A DNA stretch of 64,000 bases from Plasmodium malariae. Its lineage: Eukaryota > Apicomplexa > Aconoidasida > Haemosporida > Plasmodiidae. This document shows, piece by piece, positions 11,646 to 21,798 of the stretch. A program made the translations under genes and the position numbers. Below the pieces are notes generated by a model that saw nothing but the letters and a program-made list of their open reading frames with translations, was not told where the DNA came from and made no database searches. The DNA lies in contig NC_041783.1 in NCBI RefSeq assembly GCF_900090045.1, positions 956,001 to 1,020,000 on the forward strand, given 5' to 3'. The first letter of the stretch is position 1. Each line of letters starts with the position of its first letter.

Positions 11646-13497
11646 ATGAAGAATAACACAAATATACCAAAAGACAGCAACACAAAAACATTTAATACAT
11701 GTTTTGATAACATAGATTTGAATTTTGCTTGTTTAAAAAGTAGAAATTTAAAAAATGGACCAACATTCTCCTTTTTCTATGAATATGCACATGATAGGTC
11801 TGTCCTTTCACTTTCGCTGGATGAAAGTGGTAGGGGAAAAAAAAAAAAAAAAAAAAAAAAAACAAGTACTGTGGTAGATAAGTAGCTAGATAACGAATCA
11901 GTTGACGGAGAAACACGTTTCGGATATTTTTTCATGTTATCGTTTTTCCACTTCTTAATTTCTTTTTTGCGCAGGAACTTATATGGCCACAGCGAGCTCA
12001 GATCATTCCTTGCGCATTCACAACCTCAAGAACCTATCGACCGTTAAAGAACTATATCACAAAAAGTGCGGACACTATGACTGGGTAAGTGAAGTATTTT
12101 TTACTAAAAGGAATGAAGTTCTTTCAGGGGGATTAGATGGGAAAATATGTCTGTGGAATACTACACAATGCTGTAAATTTCCTAAAATTAATAAAATTAT
12201 GAACTGTTCAGAATATTTAGAACAAGAGAAAAAAGTTCGAGAAATCAATTTTAAGGCTTCTAATAACACAATTAAGTGTAAAGAAATGTGGGCGCATCAT
12301 TCTACAATTAGTGATATGAAATTTGATAAAGAAAAAGAAAAGTGTATAACTAGTAGTTATGATAAAACCTTAAAGCTTTTTGACATAAAAAAATTTAGTG
12401 AACTAGCTACATACAAAGGAAATCATATACATCCAATAACTAAATTTTTATGGTTGCAAAACAAAATAATATCTGCAGATAAAAGTGGGACATTGTGTGT
12501 GTTTGATGTAGAAACATTTCAGGAAGTACTTAGTGCTAAGAATACACACTGTGGTAATATAGGGGCTTTAAATTATTTTTATATGTATAAAAGCAAAAAT
12601 TCTAATTTAATTAATCAAACTAGTACGCACAAAAATAAGACAAGCGGTTCTAATTTCTCGTTAACTAACCCCCCCATGGACGACAGCAATTTAGAAAAAA
12701 GCAGTAGCAACAACAGCAGTAGCATTAAAAACAAATATGACAACGATAATAATAAAAGGAACAATATGAACAATCGGAACAACCTTATAACTGCAAATGT
12801 GAACATCATAAACTCCGATAATTTGTTTGGGCAAGGCCATAATTATTTAAACTTAAACAATGAAAGAATACCTTTAATAATAACAGGGGGGACAAATGAT
12901 GGTATCTTAAAAATAAGAGATTTTCGAATTTTCCACAAATATATTAGCTACAAAAAGATTCATACAGCTAGCATTAATAGTATTATAACTTATAATATAA
13001 AAAATAAAACATACATTATTTCTTGCTCCGCTGATGGATGTTGTTATCAATATGAAATTTATAGTATCTGTTCTTCAAATTTAAATAATTATTTGAAAAA
13101 AATTTGTGTCAATGAACCTATTTTATCAGCAAGATATATTGGTAATCACTTAGTTTTAGTTGGTTCATCTTTTGGAAATTTATTTTTATTAAATTTTTCT
13201 GACTGTTCAGAAAATAATTTAACACAACAGTATAATTTAACCAGAATTAATGAAATACAAGATAATTTTGATAACTCAGTTGAAAAAAAAAATTATAATA
13301 ACATACATGATAAAACGGACAGAGATATTTTGTGGGCCTTTGGCGTTTGTAAAAAGGGAGGAGTTAATTGCATCGAGTGTACTTTTATATATGACTCAAC
13401 AGTTAAAAACACTAACGAACTGGAAATCTATAATATTGTTACAGCGGGTGATGATGGTACTCCGTGCTTATTGTATATTCCCAACTCATTTGTATGA
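11646..13497 (+). CDS. WD40-repeat protein
   Basis: Exons 11646-11829 and 11975-13497 (donor AGTG|GTAGGG, acceptor GCGCAG|GAAC) join in frame to give 568 residues. The join restores the first WD unit, a DESGTYMATASSDHSLRIHN segment that spans the intron. About seven to eight WD units follow, recognisable by GH/HH-type turns and ends such as DGKICLWN, YDKTLKLFD, SGTLCVFD, DGILKIRD, DGCCYQYE and FGNLFLL. This fits one beta-propeller acting as a protein-binding platform. A Ser/Asn-rich insertion (about residues 270-335) separates the fourth and fifth blades. No signal peptide or membrane segment is visible. I cannot place it in a named WD family. A second methionine at 11983 lies in exon 2, but starting there would lose half a blade, so the two-exon model is preferred. 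Confidence 0.85.
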
Positions 13498-13955
13498 AGT
13501 GTCAAGCGAACATATAAAATAAACACACGTAATTATAATACAGATCCGTGTGTAGATGGTATTCCCGATTATGCATATGTATAAACGCCATTTTCCCCCT
13601 TCCCCATTTTGCGCTTTACTCTCCCATCCTTTGATAAATCACTTGCAGCATCATATGTAATTCTGCAGCAGTAAATGCAGTTTGTTTTTCCTTTTCTTTC
13701 TGTATCTATATCTATTTATGTTCATGTCTACGTTTCCTTCCATGTTTACGTTTCTACGCATAAATCAAATACAATCATACGGACAACAAATCTGCGCCTA
13801 CAATAAAAAAATATTTTCCATTTTGAAAAAGAAAAGAAATAACAAAAGATAAAATGTACTTGAAAAAAAAGCAAAATAAACAAATTAGTGAGTGGAGAAT
13901 GTACGAACGCACGAATGCACAAGCGCAAAATGTGCTAACTGAACCCCCTAAGCAC
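13498..13955. other. Convergent 3' intergenic spacer
   Basis: 458 bases between the stops of two genes that face each other (WD40 gene and the unknown gene to its right). It must hold both 3' UTRs and polyadenylation sites. No gene or repeat is seen. Confidence 0.6.
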
Positions 13956-15596
13956 TCACGCTTTGGGAACCTTGTTAAATTGATAAAAATATTTTTGCCG
14001 CTTCTCAGTTTCCTCCTGTCTAACATGAAATAGATTTGATAATTTAGGTATACTAAATTTATCACCGAGTACATTCTGCGTATTTAATGGCTTGTAGAAA
14101 TTATTCAAACATAGAAATAGAGATAAAGAGGAGTTATAATTTTTTATAGATGGCAATAAATGCGTTTTTTTGTATATATCATAAACATGATCATTTGTTC
14201 TGATAGTATAATTTTTTAATTTTAAAAATAATTTTTCAAAAAAAAAATTTATTTTTTTACTAAAGTAGTTAGAATAACTTATGTATGATGAAGTACTTTC
14301 CATTTCCCCTCTTTTTCCCTGTCTATTTTTTTCTTCCTTTTTTTTTGCATTATTCATATATTCAATGGAGTCCGTTAAAGTATGTTCATTCTCTACCATC
14401 AAGGAGACAAAGTTTTCTACCTCTTTTTGTACTTGTCCATTTAGTTTTTGATAAATGAAATTATTTTTATCCTTTATCAAATTATAATCTTTCTCAATAA
14501 ATGGAAAACACGTAAAAGAATTAATAGGAAATTCATAATTTAGTAAGCTATCCTTACTTAACGTTGCACCGATATATTTTTTTGTTTCTTCTACATTTTT
14601 TAGAAGTATTCTCTTATCATTGTTAGATAAATCAATGTTACAACTTTTCTCACTTATGTATGTAATAAAATAAAAAAATAAATTAAAAGATCGAAACAGA
14701 AGCATATTAATTAAGTTATTTATATCTATGTTTGAGCTAATTTTGTTATACATTCTATTATTATAATCGTTGTACAGGTTACCCTTACTGTGGTACATCT
14801 TATTAATAATTTGATGCACTGTTTGTTTAAAAGCATTGTATAATAAATCTACAAAAAATATAGAAAAATTACTATGATCATTAATTTCTTTATCTATCGA
14901 TATTAAACTTTCCTCTATATTTTTTTTTAATTCTATTTTTATATTCTCATCATCACTTATAAATCTTCGTAGAGAAACAACAGATGGTTTATATTTCTGT
15001 AAAAAATAAGAATACCGTATTAATTTATCCTTTCTATTAATAACGTTTTGAATATAAACATAACTGATGTTATATTTTTTTAAAATAATTCCTATCTCAT
15101 CATAATCACTATTGCCATTTTGAAAATATCTATTTATTTTTAGCATTATCCTTTTAAAAAAATTTATATTATATAAATCATGTTTAATAAAAATTAAATC
15201 CCCAGTATTTAAGCTTATATCAATTTCGTAATCTGTTGTATATCCCCATGCTTTCCCATAAAAATAGTTCAGCACCTCCTCCAATTCCCCATCTTCCACT
15301 TCCATTTCCACCTGCTCCTTCTCTTTTACCTTCTTCTTCCCCTCCATCCCTTGAGTATTATGGTTAAAATTATGTTTTTCCCCTGTATACACAATAAAAT
15401 TATTTCCTTCTTCTTTTTTCTTTGTAATAATATTATTCCTATTAAAATTTTTCAAAAACAAGCTCTTATTTAACCTTTCATCCTCTCTTATCTTTTTAAC
15501 TCTTCTGATTTCGCTAAACAAAATACCCCCCAATGGTAGTCCGCAAATTAAACTTTTAAGTAGCAGTGAACTAGCCATTTTCCGCAGCCAAAGCAA
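13956..15596 (-). CDS. Conserved protein of unknown function with possible papain-like (YiiX/NlpC-type) segment
   Basis: Single exon of 546 residues from the ATG at 15596; a second ATG at 15578 is equally possible. The N-terminus (about residues 8-28) is hydrophobic with Gly/Pro and is followed by basic residues, fitting a signal anchor or organelle presequence. A Lys/Glu-rich linker follows. At about 125-185 the order LNTGDLIFIKHD ... FFKRIMLKI ... YDEIGIILKKYNISYVYI resembles the GDLI ... SHVGI core of YiiX or NlpC/P60-like cysteine peptidases. However, the expected His position is acidic (Asp/Glu), and I see no clear nucleophile Cys. If the resemblance is real, the domain may be inactive. 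The remaining 350 residues are helical and Lys/Asn-rich. Function is not known to me. It lies 1.2 kb upstream of EXP1's 3' end. Confidence 0.75.
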   Translation of the reverse strand: MLWLRKMASSLLLKSLICGLPLGGILFSEIRRVKKIREDERLNKSLFLKNFNRNNIITKKKEEGNNFIVYTGEKHNFNHNTQGMEGKKKVKEKEQVEMEVEDGELEEVLNYFYGKAWGYTTDYEIDISLNTGDLIFIKHDLYNINFFKRIMLKINRYFQNGNSDYDEIGIILKKYNISYVYIQNVINRKDKLIRYSYFLQKYKPSVVSLRRFISDDENIKIELKKNIEESLISIDKEINDHSNFSIFFVDLLYNAFKQTVHQIINKMYHSKGNLYNDYNNRMYNKISSNIDINNLINMLLFRSFNLFFYFITYISEKSCNIDLSNNDKRILLKNVEETKKYIGATLSKDSLLNYEFPINSFTCFPFIEKDYNLIKDKNNFIYQKLNGQVQKEVENFVSLMVENEHTLTDSIEYMNNAKKKEEKNRQGKRGEMESTSSYISYSNYFSKKINFFFEKLFLKLKNYTIRTNDHVYDIYKKTHLLPSIKNYNSSLSLFLCLNNFYKPLNTQNVLGDKFSIPKLSNLFHVRQEETEKRQKYFYQFNKVPKA

Positions 15597-16836
15597 TCAA
15601 AGCAATTACACATCAATCGCAGCAATCGATATCATTCACTCCTCTAATCATTCCACGCATTTATTTCGTTCAATCAATTCCATTTTTCACCCAAAAACAA
15701 GAAAAAATTCAATTAGCAAAATTAATTTTTTACCATATTAAAAAAAAAAAAAAAAAAATTTAACGTGAACGTATACATGAACATACTTTATGTACATGCG
15801 CGTGCACATATATATATATGTTATGTATGTACATATTTAAGTGCCAGAATAACATTTCTGCAAATTGATTTGGATTTAGTGCAGTTTCTTTCATTTATGT
15901 AACTTCTTTCAATTATGCATTTTTTTCAGTTCTAATTTTTTCAAGATTTTTTACCACACACGCACCCCCCCCCACCGCCATACATTTCTTAATGGCATTA
16001 ATATTAATGAAGAAGAATCCGTTCTCTCTTCAAAAAATAATAATATTTCAATACGTACATGGATGAATATTTACAAACGTGCATGATGATGCACACCGTA
16101 CAAGCGCGTACATGACTCACACGCACAAAAGTATAAGGATTCACATGTACAAGCATACATACTAACATAACATACATATTTATATTACCACATGCACGTG
16201 TGTGTGCACATACTATTATACTCACAAAAAATACACATGAGTAAATTTTTTGTAACCTCCTGAACCTTTTTAATTTTGCTTTTCAAAAAAGAATATGACA
16301 CATATTATATGATAATCCGAAATGTTAATTATTATTCTTTTCGAATAGAAAAAAATAAATACTTTAAATTTTTATTATAATCTTTTAATTTATCACATAT
16401 CTTCATAAAAGTTAATGGGGAAAAAAAAAATACAGTACACACGTTACACCTTTCGTTATAAGCAATGTTAACAAGTTAAATAACAAAATATATTGTAGAA
16501 AAGAAAATGATAAGACCCAAAAAAAAAAAAAAAAAAAGGCGAAAACGGGTTAAAAACGGGTAAACAGGTGTAAAAAAAAAAAAAAAAAGCGAAAAAAAGG
16601 CGAAAACGGGTGAAAAAAAAATTCTTTTTAAATATATATTTTAACTTTAATATACATACATATATATATATATAAAAGGAAAATTGTGTAAATGCATTTT
16701 ATATATATAAGCAAAAATGATGTATTAACATATGTATATTATATATAAAATATATATATATATATATACTCTTTCTTATTTAAAATCAAAAATATAAAAA
16801 TGTTTATGTTTTATAACCCATTAACAAAAAGCTAAT
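15597..16836. other. Intergenic region between the unknown gene and EXP1 3' end
   Basis: About 1.24 kb containing the promoter of the unknown gene (minus strand, reading from here leftwards) and the 3' region of EXP1. It holds a C9 run (15965-15973), a TG/CA-rich stretch (about 16045-16215), poly(A) runs, and a duplicated GGCGAAAACGGGT motif at about 16538 and 16600. No gene is supported. Confidence 0.55.
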
Positions 16837-17876
16837 TTATGCTGCTGAGTCGGTACCACTTTGGTCTTGATCGCCCTAAAAAAAAATAAGAAATGTTAAA
16901 ATTATGCAAAATTAAATACAAATAAGTGAAAATGTTACAAATAGGTATTACATATACATATAATATATAGGGACGTGTGTGTAACAAACAACTATTATTT
17001 TATTATTATTTTTTTTTTTTTTTTTTTGTATATAATATTTCTTTGTTAATCCATACATCATCTGCGGGTGCGGGTTCTGCTGCCTTGGTTTCTGCTGCAC
17101 CACTTTTTGATGAGCCTCTAATTTGGAATGGATGTCTACCCCTTTCATTATTATACAATACTAAACCAATACCACCTAAAAGTAAAGCTGATACTAGACC
17201 CAAGGTTGATGCAAGGGCTGTAGTTGCAGTCTTGTACGCTGATTTTTTTTTTGACAAGTTTACAATTTCTTCTTCTTTCTTAACCATATCATTGATTATT
17301 TCGTGAACATCAATTAAGGGATCAGGGGTTTCTGCAAAAAATAAAATAATAAAAAAAATATATATAAATAATAAACTACTAAATAACATAATATAAATAA
17401 AGTTAATGAAAAAAAAAAAATGTGCAACACACAATGGGTAAGGTACATATTAATGCATGCTAGCACGTGCCAAGGAAACTATTAACAAAAATGTTTATAT
17501 ACATTAAAGATGGGGCTTTACAATTTGCCAATATATATATTTCAACTTTAATAAGTGTAATATGGTACACATATAATATAAATAAATAATATATATATAT
17601 ACATATATGCACACATAAATACATTTTATATACACACATGTATACACTTTATTTAAATACATATATATATATATATATATATATTACAAAAATGCATATA
17701 ATACATGAACACATGGGCATACAACAACCACATAATAATACATATAATCAAAACTCACTTTTGGGAGATTTCTTTTTTGGAGGTGGGGTGGTGGATCCTG
17801 CAATCACTAAGCCTCCTAAATATACTTCAATTAGGGCAATGAAAAAAAAGGCAAAAACAATTAAAGAGAGTTTCAT
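16837..17876 (-). CDS. EXP1: Exported protein 1 (EXP1, circumsporozoite-related antigen)
   Basis: Three exons, 17759-17876, 17057-17331 and 16837-16875, join in phase to 143 residues. EXP1 is an abundant single-pass protein of the parasitophorous vacuole membrane, reported to support EXP2-dependent nutrient permeability and to have glutathione transferase activity. The order expected of EXP1 is present: signal peptide (about 1-26), a short PPPKKK-rich stretch, the conserved PLIDVHEIINDM block (44-55), a charged helix, a Gly/Leu-rich membrane segment (about 76-98), then LYNNERGRHPF (98-108). The tail is short, Ala/Glu/Asp-rich and poorly conserved. The last exon is only 39 bases (ends TDSAA, stop). 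The last donor is GTATGG. The residue aligning with P. falciparum Arg70 is Lys68 here. Upstream lies a 3.9 kb region shared with GCN20. Confidence 0.93.
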
Positions 17877-19072
17877 TTTGAAAAATAATAAATACTGTAT
17901 ATGGGGAGGGGGACGACAACTCGTGTGTTTTGAAATTAAAAAAAAAAAATAATATAATTCCAAAAATTAAAAAGTTTTCTGTTCAATGCGTATTATTTTA
18001 TGCATATAATATACGGTATAAAACTTGTACGTTAATATAAATTTATATGTATTTATGAAAAAATCATTTCCCTTTTATATTAAAATTGTTAATTATATTA
18101 AATATATTTATTACACGTAAATATTATGTAAAACTATTATTATAATATATATATATATATATTTTATATATACACACTTAATGGCAGTATAATATTTTAC
18201 TTTTAAATTCACAATGTTAAATTTCAAATGTTCTCTATACATACATATACATTATATATACATATATATTATGGTTCATTTAAATATATACCTATTTACA
18301 CAAAAATATAATTTTCTTTAATCTTAAGTATATTTAAAATATGATAACAATTATACATATAATAATTACATATATATATATATATATATATAAAATAATA
18401 ATGTATATATAAACGTGGAAATGTAATCTAATGGTTAAAATAACTCCTTAATTTTTATATATTATGAATATTTTTCTTTAAACATTAAAACTAAATAGCA
18501 AAAATTTTACGTAAAACTATAAATCTAGTAAAAATTATAAATTTACAATAATGTATTATTATTTTATGTACATAATTGTGGGTTTCCTTTATATGGCTTT
18601 TTTTTTTTTTTCTTTTTTTAAATATTTTAAAAAATTTTGACTATTTTAATTTAACAGTTTGATTTATCAAAATTTTTTTTTTTTAAATTTAAAATGTAAA
18701 AAATAAAAAAATAAAATAAATATTTTTTTATTTAAAATATTCAATTAGTTAAGACCCCCAATAAAAAAATTATTGATGCATTTTTTTTTTTTTTTTTTTT
18801 TTTTCATAAATAACGAAAAATTTTACTTTCTAAAAAAAATTTAGTTTTTCAAAAGAAATTTAGATGCATGCAAATAAACACTCAAAAGCTAGTATAAAGT
18901 GCCATTCACTCCCACATAATCAAAATTATTTCACCATGCATTTGCTTGGTATAATAGCACCTTTATAATTTAAGATTATTTAACATGTACTATATTATAT
19001 ATATATATACTACTATACATGTTATACATCTTATATATATGCATTTATACATACACTATTACATTGTAATAA

Positions 19073-19106
<34 letters not shown>

Positions 19107-19110
<4 letters not shown>

Positions 19111-19460
19111 TTTAATACGTAAAACTAATGGCACTTAATTTAACACGTAAAACTAATTGCACTTAATTTAACACGCAAAACACATAATTCTTTTTTAACG
19201 CGAAAAACATAAACACTTATTTTAAAATGTAAAACACATAAAACTTTTTTTAAAAAGTAATACACATATGGCTTTAGTGCGCAATAAAACACATAATACT
19301 ACATAAGGCTTATTTGAACATATAAAACTTAACGCTCTTTTTAACACATAAAGCTTAACACTCTTTTTAACACATAAAACTTAACGCTCTTTTTAACACA
19401 TAAAACTTAACGCTCTTTTTAACACATAAAATGCTTATCGCTTAAAACGTTAACACTTTT
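19107..19460. repeat. 26-bp minisatellite with diverged flanking copies
   Basis: About four near-identical 26-bp units with consensus TTAACACATAAAACTTAACG + CTCTTT at 19316-19430. They are preceded from about 19107 by more diverged 26-31-base relatives (AACACGTAAAACTAATTGCAC-like). The gradient of divergence suggests an old array with a recently amplified right end. It lies 1.2-1.6 kb upstream of the EXP1 start codon. Confidence 0.8.
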
Positions 19461-20150
19461 TTTATTTTTTAACGAAGTGAGATGAGGAATCATTTACAAG
19501 TAATAACACGTTTTAGTAAGTGTAACACCATCCTTATTTATTATAAAAATTAAATTATATTAGATAAATAAATGGTTCTTTTACTTTTATTTAATTAGTT
19601 CACTACTTTTCACCGAAAAATAATAAAAAATAATTTGCAATTATTGACTTGCGAAAAATTGTAATAATAAAATGAAATGTTAATGATTTTTAAAGTGTAC
19701 AATGTAAATATATATATAGTTATGTTAGATATTCATAAAGATAATATTTATTACGTATAGCTAATTAAATTGAATAGTTTTACTTTTTCCGCTTCTTTCC
19801 TTCTTTCCGTACATACTCAAAATAAAAGCAAAAGAGCCCTGTTAAAAACCTAGTTTTTAATATATTATTGTGTTAATACATATAATTAAATAAATATATC
19901 GCGTGTATTTATCAATATTACTGCATTATTACAAACTCGTAAGAATTAATTTAAACACCCCTGCATTGAAATATATATTAAATAACAACACAGTTTAGTG
20001 GTAGTTAGTATGCGATGGTGTACAAATATATATATATATATATGTATATAATATATTATGTACATATTTTTATCTTTTTGCGTATAAATTATAATAAATA
20101 AATAAACAACAGTTGTAAAAGGTAGAATGCGGGTGAGAAATAATTAATTA

Positions 20151-20192
20151 TACATATAAAGTATATGTACAAACTATACCATATACTTTATA

Positions 20193-20196
<4 letters not shown>
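20151..20196. repeat. Perfect 17-bp inverted repeat with 12-base loop
   Basis: TACATATAAAGTATATG (20151-20167) is exactly complementary to 20180-20196, separated by a 12-base loop. It could form a cruciform in DNA or a hairpin in RNA. Unlike simple TA runs it contains internal G/C positions that pair. Confidence 0.85.
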
Positions 20197-20230
<34 letters not shown>

Positions 20231-21798
20231 TCACCGTGGTTCTTTTTAAAAAAAATGAGTAAAATTTTTCTTTTTTATGATTATTGCTTTTAAAGAGGCA
20301 TTAGTAGGAGAGGTCAGGTACATAAATAAATACGCATTACTTTGTGGGGAAAAATGATTTTGTAAATTAAAAAAAAAAGAAAAATCCATTTATCTTATTT
20401 AGGACTTTTTTCCAAAGGGAAAATGTATTTATTCATTTATATATATATTAGGCATATTATATACATATACACACGTGCACATGTATATATGCGTAATATA
20501 TACATATGAATATATAACAAGGGTATATATAACGAAAATCAAAAATTGCCTATACACACGGTACTGATACTAGAGTAACGTTTTTATATAGAGCAACTTA
20601 AAAAAAAATTCTAAACGTGTTAATTTAATGATCCTCTAAAATGAATTTTGTGTATAAAATAGTAACACGACCTTGAATTAGCAATATAAAAGGGACTTAT
20701 TCTGATATAATGAAACTGTGTAATAATTATATTAACAAAAGAAAAAATGGGAAAAAAATAAAATAAAGAACTGTGGTGTGATATTCAAACCTTTTTTTTA
20801 TATAAAAATACGTAATTTTATACAAATGGAAAAAAATAAAAATAAAAATTATGTACCATCTCTTTTTCATAGGTTTTTAAAAAATTTCTTTCCATAGTAT
20901 AAACAAAAATATAAATCGAAAAAGTAATTTTGTACATATTTCGAATGTTCAAAAAGGATATACACATATTCAATTATATATATGTATGTATATACATATA
21001 TATATTATGTAAAAAACAAATAAGAAAATATCATGTGTGAACTTTCACAAAAAGATGATCGGGGTGTAAAAAAATAAATGTAAAACAAAAAAAAAATAAT
21101 ACACAATTTATGAGGCCTTCCTAATATTTGGGAGGAGTATGTTTCCTCAAAAAAGAAAATTTTAAAAATACATAAATTTATTTTTTTATTTTTTTTCATT
21201 TTTTAAATTATATATTTTTGGTAATTTTTTTGGATGATGCACACCTTTTTTTCACTTCACCGTCAAATGAACAAAAAAACAACTCCGATTTTCAATATTT
21301 CACAAAGTACCATTTTTTAATTTGCTTTTTCCATCAGTCATCGCTCATCTGTAATCAGTCAACGTTCCTCTATCGTTATTCCTCTCATATCATTCATCAT
21401 TCTTTTTTCCCTTTCCCATTCTTTTTTCTTCTTTCTTTTTTTTTTTTTTTTTTTCCCATTTTATAAAAACAGTTTAAAAGAAATTTTTTTTTTTTTTTTT
21501 TTTTTTGTTCTTTAAAAATGATGATCATTTAAAAGCTGACTGATTATAACTAACCAAATAGAAATAATTCGTGGTCTTTATTTTATGCTCCCTTAATGAA
21601 ATATATTGTATATTATATAAAACAGTATAATGCAAATATAATGCAACAAAATATAGTACAATATAATGAAATACAATACAACGCTATATAATACAGTTTA
21701 GTTTATAAAGTACAACGCTATATAACTGCAAAAGTAGGATTATTTTTTTCCTTTTTAAAAAAAAAGAAGAGGCATAACAGTTAGAAAGAGCTACAAAT

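Larger units (their letters stand above)
17877..21798. other. 3.9 kb divergent promoter region (EXP1 / GCN20)
   Basis: Separates two divergent start codons and therefore contains the promoter of EXP1, a highly expressed blood-stage gene, and that of GCN20. Visible structure: T-run at 18781-18804, A-run of about 33 at 19074-19106, 26-bp minisatellite and decayed relatives (19107-19460), a perfect 17-bp inverted repeat (20151-20196), and TA microsatellites at about 20025-20042 and 20198-20226. Open frames at 21005-21199 and 21218-21466 are low-complexity and not supported as genes. Confidence 0.6.

Noticed and set aside
17748..17963. 71-codon frame starting MELYYFFF as a separate gene
   Set aside because: It is the first exon of EXP1 read from an upstream ATG; the downstream ATG at 17876 gives the proper signal peptide and splices in phase to exon 2.
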